Below, in pieces: positions 35,801 to 49,285 of a stretch of DNA of 64,000 bases. The DNA lies in contig JACGWO010000006.1 of assembly GCA_034509735.1 (NCBI GenBank), positions 759,001 to 823,000 of the forward strand, read 5' to 3'. A program made the translations under genes and the position numbers. The notes under the pieces were generated by a model. It was not told the DNA's origin. It did no database searches and saw only the letters and a program-made list of their open reading frames with translations. Source of the stretch: Sesamum alatum (lineage: Eukaryota; Streptophyta; Magnoliopsida; Lamiales; Pedaliaceae). Within the stretch, counting starts at the first letter, position 1. Every line of letters starts with the position of its first letter.

Positions 35801-36100
35801 CATTCCCCCAAACCCATCACAACCAATTCAGCAAAAGAACAAAAAAAACACGAATTACAAAATAGACAAGGCCGTACCAGCACAAGTCCTCTCCTTCATC
35901 AACTTGTAAATCAGAACCGAAATTCCAATAGCGTGAACAGCCTCCGCTGCAACAAAAAGATTATCGTGATCGTGCACAACTGCACGAAGCAGCACAAGCG
36001 CCACCATACCGCTAACCACTGCGAGAAACGCCTTCACCTTGGGCGGCTGCCGCCGTACCCATGTCGACACCGCTTGGATCGGCCTCTTCGGCGGCATCAT
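32831..36100 (-). CDS. ERD2-like KDEL-receptor family protein
   Basis: Six exons in transcript order: 36100-35878, 34799-34600, 33937-33797, 33687-33607, 33093-32969 and 32879-32831, 272 residues. It belongs to the ER lumen protein-retaining receptor superfamily, seven-helix proteins related to the KDEL receptor that cycles between Golgi and ER. The 272-residue ERD2-like branch has an N-terminal extension absent from the roughly 215-residue true ERD2, and its ligand is not established. Seven hydrophobic helices are visible. Hallmarks are AEAVHAIGISVLIYKL, LKSQELTAIFLAVRLYCS and LADFCYYYVKS, with the C-terminus LRLPSGVV. Splices are GT-AG and phases agree. The start is the first of two consecutive Met codons. 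An in-frame longer frame exists upstream but lies in the presumed leader. Confidence 0.92.
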
Positions 36101-36398
36101 CTTCTGCAAGGGTAATGCAAGCAACACTGTGCGTATTTTTTTCGGGGGATTTACAATTTCACTTCCCCTGGATTTTCCGGCGGAAGAGGATTGGACGGTT
36201 GAGGGAAATTGAGAAGGGGAAAATGGTGGGGAGAGTGATTTTGAGGGAGAAGCGGAAAAGTGTTTAATTGGGTGAAATGTGAACAGTAGAAATATAATAC
36301 TAGTCAAACATGTCAAATCACTTACCACAAACACAAGCCCTTTTTGGGGATTTACCATTTCTTTAGTTTTTTTTTTTAAAAAAAATTCTTTAAAATAA
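36101..36398. other. ERD2-like 5' region
   Basis: Presumed leader and core promoter of the minus-strand gene. It is GC-richer up to about 36260 and then AT-rich up to the MITE. Confidence 0.45.
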
Positions 36399-36731
36399 GG
36401 GATAATTACGTGAAGATTTAGTGTAATTATTTATAGACCCTTATGAAAATTTGGTATAATTATATGTAAAACTTTTGATAAAAATAATTTAGTTAGAAAA
36501 GATTTATTTGATATGCAATAAATTAATAGTAAATTAATTGGGGGTAAATATAAATTTTTATTTTAATTTTTTTGCTAATGTTAGCAAATTCTATTAATTT
36601 TTTTATTAATGGATGAATCTATTTATTAGATGAAAACAAACATGAAAGATATTAAATATAATTTTTCAAACATCATAAAGAATCTACGTGCAGTTATACT
36701 AAACTTCAGGGGAGAGCAGTGCAATTATCCC
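36399..36731. mobile_element. internally deleted MITE of the 62611-63160 family, 333 bp
   Basis: Ends GGGATAATTACGTGAAG and GCAGTGCAATTATCCC. The perfect 9-bp duplication TTAAAATAA lies at 36390-36398 and 36732-36740. About 200 bp of the family interior is missing. Confidence 0.85.
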
Positions 36732-36740
36732 TTAAAATAA

Positions 36741-38256
36741 TACTCCTTTGTTTGGGGTGGGGTGTAGGGCAGGGAAATAACACACGAGGTTGAAAATAAA
36801 TCAAACTATTTGATATTTAATTGAAATCAATTGATAAAAATTCGTTTGAGCTCGATTTCTGAAATTAACAATTTTTTGTTTGTAAACTTTCTTGAGATCG
36901 TCTCGAACTCAACTTAATTATTTGAGTTTGATGCATATTTTGATCCAATTAAGTTCATTTGAGCTCGATTAAATTAATAAACAAGCAAAATTCTAATACA
37001 ATTTTTAAAATTCAATAATTATTTAAACAAATTTGAACAATAATGCAGTAAATTAAATTTGGACCATTTACAACCCTAATAGTGTAAGCCCTTTTGCATT
37101 ATTAAATAAATTGGAAACTGAATGGCTTGAATTTATAATTAATAAAATGTATACTCTATTATTACTAAAGAGGTGTCTTTAGTTTACTCAAAATTTGTTC
37201 TATAATTTTTTCTTTATTTTCGACATTATTTCACTAATTTTTTTCTTATTATTCTTTTAATCTATTCAATTAAAATACATGTTTGAAATTTAATTTTTGT
37301 TAACTAATTCTGCCTACTCATTTGAGTATACAATACGCACTAATTATAATTAATAATTAATTTATAGCTAGAGAGGCAAAAAGCTCCCACCATCATTTAT
37401 ATATTTATTGTGGGCGAGAAAAGTTTGATATAAATCTCAAATCTCATCTGTACCAAGCATTTATATTCAGAGGCACTTGTATTTCATTTTTATTTTTATT
37501 AATTAAAATTGCACTATTGAATTTAACCACTTAGAATTCAAATTTCAAATCCAATACTAACGTTTATATCATCATAGCAGAATTAAAACTTAATAAAAAA
37601 AAATAGTATATCAATAAATTTTTTATGTAAATTCCCACTACTTTTTTCTTTTTAGTGAATAACCAACTAGGGTTTTATTCATCCAAATTTGCAAACTTTT
37701 GTACAAACCAATAAAATTAAAATTTAAAATAAATTACAATAATTTTTAAATTTAGATTTAATCACACGCACAGACATTACTCTTTACAAAATTATAAATA
37801 CACACGCTGAAGCTGTAAAAATAATTTACATCAACACCCTGTTAGAAGCAAAAACTTATATGAACATTATCTTGCCAAATAATTGATTCAGGTCCGATCA
37901 ATCTTGATCTGAATTAAAATTTTCCAAACATTATCATAAGAATGAATTACAGCAAACTTTTTTGAGATTTTACATAATTGAAACTACCATGACATTATCC
38001 AACACCACCACCACCACCACAAAGAAGTATGAGACAGGTTTCCTAAAAGAATGAAGTTATTACTAACTCAAATACAAAACTATAAAGTTTCACTTTCACA
38101 TCAAGAACCAAAAAGAAATCCCTACACTCTGCTCCTAACACTGGAAACCTCATTTCTCTTCCAAATTTTCCAATGTTCTTTTGAGAAAATTAATGGAATG
38201 TTATAATTCAAACGACATGTTAGCATGCAGAAACTTTTTTTTAAGAAAAATTGAGA
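36741..38256. other. intergenic, nothing assigned
   Basis: AT-rich DNA with a (CCA)n run near 38005-38020. The part close to 38256 should be the invertase 3' UTR. No gene or bounded element is seen. Confidence 0.5.
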
Positions 38257-41200
38257 TCAAAAGGTCCACGACGAGGAACGTTTCAAGACGGGTTTCAGCT
38301 GCTTGTCTTCCTCAATAGAAATCATGCCCAAATGGGAGGGATCTTCGAGCAACATCTTGGCGACCAAGTAGCCTGCGATCGACCACGTTTGGTTTTTACG
38401 AGCTTGCTTTCCGACGAACCGGCCAACCTTCCCGTCGTAATATTCTGGCCAACCGTCTCTCGACAGCCTGGTTTCAGCAAGTTCGATAGCACGCCTAGCA
38501 ATCTGAGGCCGGCCCGTCTTGATGCATGCTGCTGTTAGGAGCCACAACAGCACTGTGGCCATGATAATTTACCATACATAAGATAATCGTCTCTATAGTT
38601 AAGGTAAAACGACACCGCATTCTATTAAGTACATGTTGTAATATACAGAAATTCGATGGAATATTAATGTTACAATTTAGAACCATAACGAAGTAATTGT
38701 GTTGTATGATTGTGTCTAGTCCTACAACTATGTATGGTTATCAACTTTTCACATGCTTTATGATGCATTATGGAACTAAATGTGTCGAGTTTTTCCAATT
38801 GTCGAACCATTTTCAAAATCTTGTAAAGCATAGAATTAGATGTGTCAAGTTTTCCCAACTTTGAAACCATTTTGACAATTATGTAAAGCAGATGACTGAA
38901 AGTGATGAACCCCTTATCCTATTGGACTAATAGTGTAATTTCGCCCGACTTTTAACATGCTTTATTATGCATAGATCCAACATAGTCAACTTGGGTGAAA
39001 TTGCATACCTGGCCATGATCCAGCATTGTGGTAACTCCATCTCGTATTTTTGGGATCACATCCGGTAACGATGCGCCACTCATGGTTCTCGATTGCCGGA
39101 TAACAAACTTTGAGCGGCATTTCTCCGACCAACTCCCCCCAGCGTGACTCGATAAGATCCATTATAGCAGTTGATTGTTCTTTCGTTGCTAAGGATGAAA
39201 GGATGGCAACGCAGTTGCCCAAGCAAAACCAACGGAAATCCATGTTTGAAGGGCCGACATTCCCGACAAAATATCCTCCGCTCAGCGGCATAAAATCAAA
39301 AACCCATTCTGGCAGAGAATCGGGCATGATGTTGAACTTGTTGACTGCAGTGTGCGAATATTCCTCAGTTTTGTACCGGTATATATCGTTAAGCTGCTTT
39401 AAATCCAGCCAAAAGTAACTTCTCATGTGATAGCTCAATGCATGGAGACGCTTAACGATTTGTTCTATAAGCTCCTTTCCCGGACCATCTTGCTTCAGTA
39501 AAAACATGGCGGATCGTAGAGCCATGAAAAAAAGCGCTTGTATCTCGATCGGGTATCCATAAACACCCTTGTATTAGCAAACGCAACGTGCAGTAAGAAA
39601 CTTCATCAGAACATGCAACAAGGAATGAAAACATAAACCGATTTCTTACAACCACATCTAATGCAAACACATGGTTAATTGCATTTCTGGTGGAGAAGCA
39701 AAATTGAACTGGTGAAAAAAAAATCAACTTTGCAACGGGAAAGAAACGGCTTACTCCACAAGTGCTAATCCTCCTATTTGTTCTTGTTTTCAATGGCATT
39801 TTCATAAAAACGACACGCATAGATTTCCTTGAACCCAACATAAATACAGCTTAATGACCATCAAGTTTAACACAGATGCGGAAAACTCACCATTCGACGA
39901 TCAATCATACAGCACCCATCAGCACAAAGAAGTGTTGGAAAGGTGTCAAATCCTTCCGAGAGGCATAAACTGAGGATTAGGCGGATGCCCTTCTGGCATT
40001 CAGGCATCTCAGCCAAGGAAGTATCTCCCGTAGATTTTGTGTATGCTCTTAGTAATATAATCCACCAAAAGCCAGAATCGACGGGAGCCACTCTTCCAAT
40101 TGCACTCTCGCCAAAATCCGCTATCAATGTCTCTGTATTCCTGATAGGATCATGTAATACTTTAAAACTGGCTGGCATAACACCTGCTCCCAAATGGAAC
40201 TGATCAACTTTTTTCTCCCACGATTGAAGGCGAAGGGTCTTCAGGATAAAGTTTTTCACAATTTCAGGTTCGCCGTTCATTAGAAAAGCCAAAGCACTGG
40301 GAACAAAGTCCCTAACAAATACCTGCACATGTTAAAAGCTTCAGTAACCAAGTGAACAAGTCTAAATGCCCTTTTCTTGCATTATTAAACATACAAGCGG
40401 GGCAGATGATTACAAGGGAAATTCTAATCCGAACTGGGTTTGGTCGGACCTGAATCAATCACACGGCAAGTGTATCACGTGCCGTGTGATAGGTGTACAG
40501 TTCACGAAAAGTGATCAATCACACAGCAAGTGTATCACACTTGTTCTGTGATTAGTTTAGTTCAACCGAACCTGTTTTTGATAAGGAATTTTCCGACAAA
40601 TTATCTTCAATGAAATGAATATCTCCATAAAACATCTAATCAATGTTCGCCATACACTTGATTTCAGTTTGGATTGAGAACTCAGATTCTCAAAGCTTAA
40701 GCCCTCCATGTTAATAAACCATGAAATTCTAATCTAAAAGCATATTATATCATCTTTACACAACCAACAACAACCCCAAATATCGCTTGCATTTTGACTC
40801 GAGCATTACTACGTACGTACAAGAACCGCTAACGAAGCAATTCAGCCATATATATTCAACACGGAGTAATTGGTTTTCAGCCCTTCACCTGATCATAGTT
40901 GAGTTTTTCTTCAGAGTTGTCTAATGCAGCAATCGTCCCAACAGGTTGGCCGCGGAAGCAAACCATCGATCGTCTTAAACTGTCCCAAGCCTCACCTATC
41001 ATCGGGTGTGGCTCGAAGGCCAAGCCATGGCCAAACTGAGACGTGGGAGTATTGTATCCGGACCGTTTACTAGGCGAATACACACTGTCTGCAGTGTCGA
41101 AAGCTCGACAGAAGGCATCTGCTCCAGATAACCCCGATGGCAAATCAGTAAGAGACCTTTCATCAAATGACCTCTGTCTGTCCAAATTCAAATTCTTAGG

Positions 41201-41311
41201 TTTATCAGGTAACCTTGAAAAATCATATTCCCCTAATTCATGCACACTGGCGGACGAGTCGACCTTCCTAATACGGCCATTTGGTACCGTATCTACTGTA
41301 ATTGTGAACAT
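38257..41311 (-). CDS. alkaline/neutral invertase (GH100)
   Basis: Four exons in transcript order: 41311-40889, 40322-39891, 39567-39009 and 38552-38257, 569 residues. It hydrolyses sucrose to glucose and fructose at neutral pH. There is no N-terminal transit or signal peptide, so it is probably the cytosolic clade related to CINV1. The family core is complete: [20 protein letters not shown] (catalytic Asp region), [52 protein letters not shown] (acid/base region), [10 protein letters not shown], and the C-terminal LKRSSSWTF phosphosite-like tail typical of cytosolic members. The serine-rich N-terminal 140 residues include RQRSFDERS, a likely phosphorylation and 14-3-3 region. A 5' UTR intron is possible (acceptor-like TGCAG near 41358 on the minus strand). 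Intron 1 carries a MITE. Confidence 0.94.
40416..40594. mobile_element. small TIR element in invertase intron 1
   Basis: The outer ends GGAAATTCTAATCCGAAC and its imperfect complement TTTTTGATAAGGAATTTTCC enclose two further inverted repeats. One is an 11-bp perfect stem (40458-40468 with 40480-40490). The second spans about 40517-40553 with CAAGTGT and ACACTTG arms. Confidence 0.65.
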
Positions 41312-42531
41312 TCTTGCAAACCCTCAACACCCAATAACTCACTGGCGATGATCTGCATTTTTCAAGATTCATGTAACAAGGATAGATCAGCAACCATAAA
41401 CAAAATACAAATGCAGCAATCTTCGCATGCCCTGTTTATCTTGTACCAAATTACGATCAAGAAACAGCAGTGAAAACATGGAGACATTCATAATTTCTTG
41501 ATTTCCCAGATGATCAAGAACGAGAAACGATGCGTATCAAGAACAAGAAAAGATCCATTACCAACCCACATGTCTCCCAGGAAAAATCAAGAAACGATGA
41601 AATCCAAACATGCAGCAATCACAATCAAGAAACCAATCGATCAAATCATTAAAAAAACGCATTCTTTTCACTTACATGAACTGATTCTTGTCCGGGGAAG
41701 AAGGAATAAATAAATGAAACGTATATCAATGTGAGAAAACCAAAAGAATCTCTGATTAAATTTTACTAAGTGGGTCCAAGAATATGAATCAAAACCATGT
41801 AACATACATCAAGAAGCAGCAAATACATAAGGGCGTTGGCTTTGTACACATCTTTTTTCTATGTATACGTATATGTAAGTCAGTGTGTGTTGTGTGTGTA
41901 AGCTGGAACACACAACTCACGGGGAGAAGGTGAAAGAAGGGCTGAAAGAAAAAGCTGAAAAGATTTTTTTTTTTTTCTTTTTTGTTTCTCTTTAAAGTTT
42001 TGAGTATTGAAATTGAAGGGTGATATTGTATGGGGACTCGAGCTTTGCCAGCAATAATGCGCAGGTTATGTGCAGGGAGTTGTGTCTGGATGGTTGTACA
42101 CGTGTTCCCTCAACACAGACCTCTGAGAATGACAGGGAAAAAAGGTACCATGAATTTCCCAACATTATTAAACTACTCAAAAGTACAACATATAAGAAGT
42201 GAAAACTAAAACAAGCCGGTAAGGTTTGAGATCATAAATCGTGCTCCTTCTTCCCATTATTATAGGATCATTTTCAACTTAATTTTTTTATGTTTAATGT
42301 GCTTAATTTCAAACAATAGGTTTGGGCATCCCACCCTCCATGCATAGCTCAATGGTTCGACAACGAGATCTTTCATAACAATAGATTGAAACATTTTCAA
42401 GAAACAATCAAATAAATCTGACACAAGATTTTTCTATAACATGACAATAGATTGAAACGTTTTTCAAAAACAATCAAATGATTCTAACACAATTTTCCTA
42501 TAGCATGTCTAGTAGTCGAATCTTGGATGTC

Positions 42532-42537
<6 letters not shown>
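41312..42537. other. invertase 5' region and intergenic DNA
   Basis: A leader or 5' UTR intron is likely in 41312-41990. The remainder is intergenic, with no other gene. Confidence 0.45.

Positions 42538-42538
<1 letters not shown>

Positions 42539-42578
<40 letters not shown>
42539..42578. repeat. poly(A) tract of about 40 bp
   Basis: An uninterrupted A run preceded by TGTTGTTAA and followed by CAACAATAG. It could mark an old retroposed end, but no body with a target duplication was found. Confidence 0.7.
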
Positions 42579-42579
<1 letters not shown>

Positions 42580-42778
42580 AACAATAGATTGAGCTGGGAT
42601 AAATTTAAGAGGGAAAATGTAAGAGGAACATGTATGTTATACACATAAGATATCTAATTAAAAAAAATCACTGTAAAGGTCTCCTGAAAATAGATAGGTT
42701 TGTTCTACTTACCTAAATTACCAAATTCTATGAATACTTCCTGCCTAGCTTATTTAGACGTAAGTGAATTTTAAATTA

Positions 42779-43173
42779 GAGTAAATTACATCTACCTCTC
42801 TTGAGATTTAGCATAATTATAATTACGTCTTGAGATTTATAATTTTCAACCAAAGGTCTAAAATTGACCATTTTGCCCTTGATATTTTAGTTAAATTGCA
42901 GATAAAGCAGTCAAGGCAAATTGCATCATTAACTCCTCTATATAAAAAATTTTAAAAATCTCTCCCTACGCATTGTAGTCCAAAAAAATGAAAGAATTTT
43001 AAAAATTAAATAAAATGCATAAGGGCATTTTGGTTAGTTCACCCATAAAAATGAATGAAAATGGGTTATTTGTTAGATGGTTACAAACTTCAGGAAGGTA
43101 TTTGTAATTTTTTAAACAACGAGAGAGTATTTATAATTATATCAAACTTCAGGGAAGTAGATGTAATTTACCC
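42779..43173. mobile_element. Mutator-like MITE, family of 21113-21527
   Basis: Ends GAGTAAATTACATCTACCTC and GAAGTAGATGTAATTTACCC. The flanks TTTAAATTA (42770-42778) and TTTAAATCA (43174-43182) match at 8/9 positions. Confidence 0.85.
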
Positions 43174-43502
43174 TTTAAATCATAATGGATTGTTGATTTT
43201 TTGGAGTTTTCTATCGAATTTAGACCGATTTGAACGTCATGAATGTTTCCCCCACTTCATCTCCAGTGCCGTTTATTCATATTGCAAGACACCCGCAAAA
43301 GGTCCATTCCCAAGCAAATACAGGCAGCAATGAGTTGAACCATAAACACAAGAAAAAAAACATATTCACATTCATTACTACTCAAACATAATGATGTCAT
43401 CTCATCAAACTGCATTAGGCCACATTACGGCCATAGAATTCATACACATCCAACGATAAGAATTTCTTTTGCCCTGAAGCTACCTCATCTGGCAATAGGA
43501 AA

Positions 43503-43901
43503 TCACTTGGATTGAAATGACGACTGGTAAGACACCAGTACGAGCAGCACTGCCACCAGAGCCGCCACGGACCATGGGAATCCTGAAATCCCACGAGCCA
43601 ACTCCTGCCTCACTTGCCGCCTGCCCGGAGGGAAGTTGAGCCACCCCCTTGCGTTGAGTAAGCTCGAGCGCATGAAAAAGACGAGCAAAACGGGCACCAA
43701 GAAGAGTATAATCTTGAAATTGATCATGGTGGAATGCATTTGTTCCTTGTAAGCAGAGTAGTTAGACAGAGATAACAAGAAGATGACAATGGCGAAAATC
43801 GCCATTAGAGGCAAAGGAGGGGCAGAGATGGATGACAAGGTCTGGTCTGTCCAGCCTTGTTTCCATTCTGGACCTCTTTTTCTGGTGTAAACCCAATCCA
43901 T
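43503..43901 (-). CDS. small plant membrane protein of unknown function
   Basis: Single exon, 132 residues. A conserved-looking N-terminus (WVYTRKRGPEWKQGW, TLSSISAPPLPL) precedes three hydrophobic segments at about residues 32-50, 62-79 and 109-125. A basic loop (PPGRRQVRQELARG) separates the last two. I recall similar uncharacterised proteins in other eudicots that start with MDW, but no function is known. I chose the Met at 43901 over the in-frame Met at 43964 because the latter overlaps a TATA-like CTATATAT (43963-43970). A transcript starting about 30 nt downstream of that box would exclude it. Function is not inferred beyond a membrane location. Confidence 0.8.
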   Translation of the reverse strand: MDWVYTRKRGPEWKQGWTDQTLSSISAPPLPLMAIFAIVIFLLSLSNYSAYKEQMHSTMINFKIILFLVPVLLVFFMRSSLLNARGWLNFPPGRRQVRQELARGISGFPWSVAALVAVLLVLVSYQSSFQSK

Positions 43902-43962
43902 TTCAATTGTGATCCCCAGATCACCACTTCTCTTCTCGTCTGGTTTCAGAGTTGTGATGCAC

Positions 43963-43970
43963 ATATATAG
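43963..43970 (-). promoter_or_regulatory. TATA-like box of the small membrane protein gene
   Basis: Minus-strand CTATATAT, about 62 bp upstream of the chosen ATG. Confidence 0.5.
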
Positions 43971-44461
43971 GAGGGGAAAGGTGGAAGTTGCTTTACTAGG
44001 GAGATGGGTAGAGCATATATGCTTTGAGTGTGGATTCTTCTCAATCTGCTTTACTGTTGAATTGCAATTTACTCAAGATGTGGATTCCAATATTTAGTCA
44101 CGGTCTTAATGAATTTGAATGAGTGAAGAGATCTGACTTTTGGTTATTCTTAGCCAAAAGTACAATTCTGAAATAAAAAACAAGGGTCTAAAATTTTTCG
44201 AAATAATAGAAATTCACTCGACGATTTCAAAATTGAGGCGGGGAGCCTCGTTTTATTTGAATGATAATCGGGCAGTTTGGAGATAACGTTACAAATCATG
44301 ATAAAATTTCCGGCTCAAGTCCTAACAGATGAAATAAAAATGACATACTTCAGATGTTTAATTGAGGACAAGAGAAGAGGTGGCCTAACATGAAGGGAAT
44401 GGCTGTTAGCATAGTTCCGCTACAATTGATTCTCGGAGCCATTCCTTATGCTGATCCAAAA
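43971..44461. other. intergenic between membrane protein and TPI 3' end
   Basis: No gene is visible. The right-hand part is probably TPI 3' UTR. Confidence 0.45.
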
Positions 44462-47382
<2,921 letters not shown>

Positions 47383-48192
47383 TGCTAGATTCCCCTGCTC
47401 CGCTTCGTACTGTCGAGTATATTCTAGTGCCGCAGGCGCAGTAAGCGCAGAACTATCGGACTATCTGGAATCCAGAGATTAGACCCCACGTCCCACCAAC
47501 ATATGGCGTTGGAATTTATGGTAAAATAGCCGCTTTACCTAACACCCTGTCCCACGCGTGGAGGAGGAGCGTGCAACACCAACAATACGCAGAAGAAAAT
47601 ATTGTACTTCCTGTTCCAGAGTCCCTTTCGACCCCATTTCTTATTTCGGATTATGAAAGGCAGTTTGTGTTTTTATTCTCGAGTTTCAATTTTTGAATTA
47701 GTAATTAAATTAAATTATATTTATTTATACGTATTCATATTAAAAATATATTAATCTAATATCAAAATTCAATAAATATAATTTTATTTACTAATTCAAA
47801 TATATTCTCATTTCATACTAAAACTCATATAAAATTAAAAATATATATTTCTTATTTAAAAATAAAAACACGTACAGTACAACAGGGCCAGAAGTGTCCC
47901 AGAGTTGGTGGCTAGTACCTTACATTGCAAATTTCCTTGAAAAGTAGGTAAAATGTTTGAAAGAATTAATGACTTGACCGCATATAAAAGTTAAAACATT
48001 GATTCTTCCTTAACTATGTCGAAAATCATATAGATACAATATCATATTTTTTGAAACTTTTTATTATTCGAGGTGGCAATTACTTAAAATCAAAACAAAC
48101 CCAAATTTTTAAGTTCTAAAATTAGATTTGAATGAAAAAATTCCTTTTAAAAAAATTACAAAAGAACAAGGAAAAGTGTGACTTATTTAAAT
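47383..48192. other. TPI promoter and intergenic DNA
   Basis: The first 150 bp are GC-rich and probably include the TPI leader. The rest is AT-rich without a gene. Confidence 0.45.
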
Positions 48193-48448
48193 GGGTAAAT
48201 TACATTAACACCCCTGAGGTTAGGCTCAATTAAACAAGCACCCTCTATTTTTTGTGAAATTACAGCTACACCCTTGAGGGGTGTTAGTGTAATATTTTTC
48301 AGGGGTATTAGTGTGAGTTTTGCCTTTAAATAGGGGGCGTAGTTGTAATACAATTACAACCTCAAGGAGTGTAACTGTAATTTTAACAAAAATAAATTAT
48401 ATTTTTGTATTTTGATCTAACCTCAAGGAGTGTCACTGTAATTTACCC
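48193..48448. mobile_element. Mutator-like MITE, 256 bp
   Basis: Ends GGGTAAATTACATTAACACC and GTGTCACTGTAATTTACCC. The perfect 9-bp duplication TATTTAAAT lies at 48184-48192 and 48449-48457. The interior contains partly repeated CCTCAAGGAGTGT segments. Confidence 0.85.
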
Positions 48449-48457
48449 TATTTAAAT

Positions 48458-49285
48458 TTTCAATGAGCAAAAATCGATTTCTCTATATTAATGTTTACAA
48501 AAATAAGTTTTTCTTTTAAGGGGAAATAAGGAAATGTGTACATCGCATTACACCACGGGCGATCAGTGAAGTAAGAATTGCATTCGGTCCAACGACAAAG
48601 CTGAGAAGGCCATAGTCGTTATCAACTTATCACTTATCATCACCCATGTACTTCAACAAAAGAATTATCATCGCCGGCGTGTCGTTCGCTAATCCCGGCA
48701 GAGAAGGCCAATGATGAGCAACCACGAGCCTGAAAGTTAAAAAGGGCAAGCGGGTATTGATGAGTGGTGCGCGTGTTTCTGGCTGTTTTTCATTTTACAA
48801 GATCTAATAGCTGGCTGGCATGGCACTGCTTTTTGCAAAATTCAAAGCAAGAATCACAAAAGCAATTACACAATAAAGGGATCCCAAATTGCAGTTTGTA
48901 GGTATCAATGTTTTCTTTGCAAAGCTACCAACATCTTGTTCCAATATAATTGCATGAAGGAAAAGAGGACAAATCATGTGCTGAAATAGGTACCAAATAC
49001 ATATATATATATTACAAGAAGCCAAGTATTTTTCACACTGTCTGCCTAGATCACTCACAATGAGGAAACTCCCAGCACAGGTTCAGCTCAGGAGTAAGTT
49101 AATGTAGCATACGTGAAGAAATTGGGTTAATTTTGACATGGAACATGTGCTGATGGATAATTGCTTCCATGTATCAGCATAAACCATAACATGTAGAACA
49201 ATATGATGAGCAAAGATAAGAGGGAAAAGTATTATGTGTACAGAATGCTCCAATGATATAGTAGTATACTTCCCTTTCCCCATTG
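48458..49285. other. intergenic and bHLH 3' region
   Basis: No gene was recognised. The sequence next to 49285 is probably 3' UTR of the minus-strand gene. Confidence 0.45.

Noticed and set aside
35545..36115. Open frames on both strands around ERD2-like exon 1
   Set aside because: They are intron or antisense sequence. The spliced minus-strand exon 36100-35878 explains the locus.
42539..42578. Poly(A) tract as the tail of a SINE or processed pseudogene
   Set aside because: No homologous body or flanking direct repeat was found upstream.
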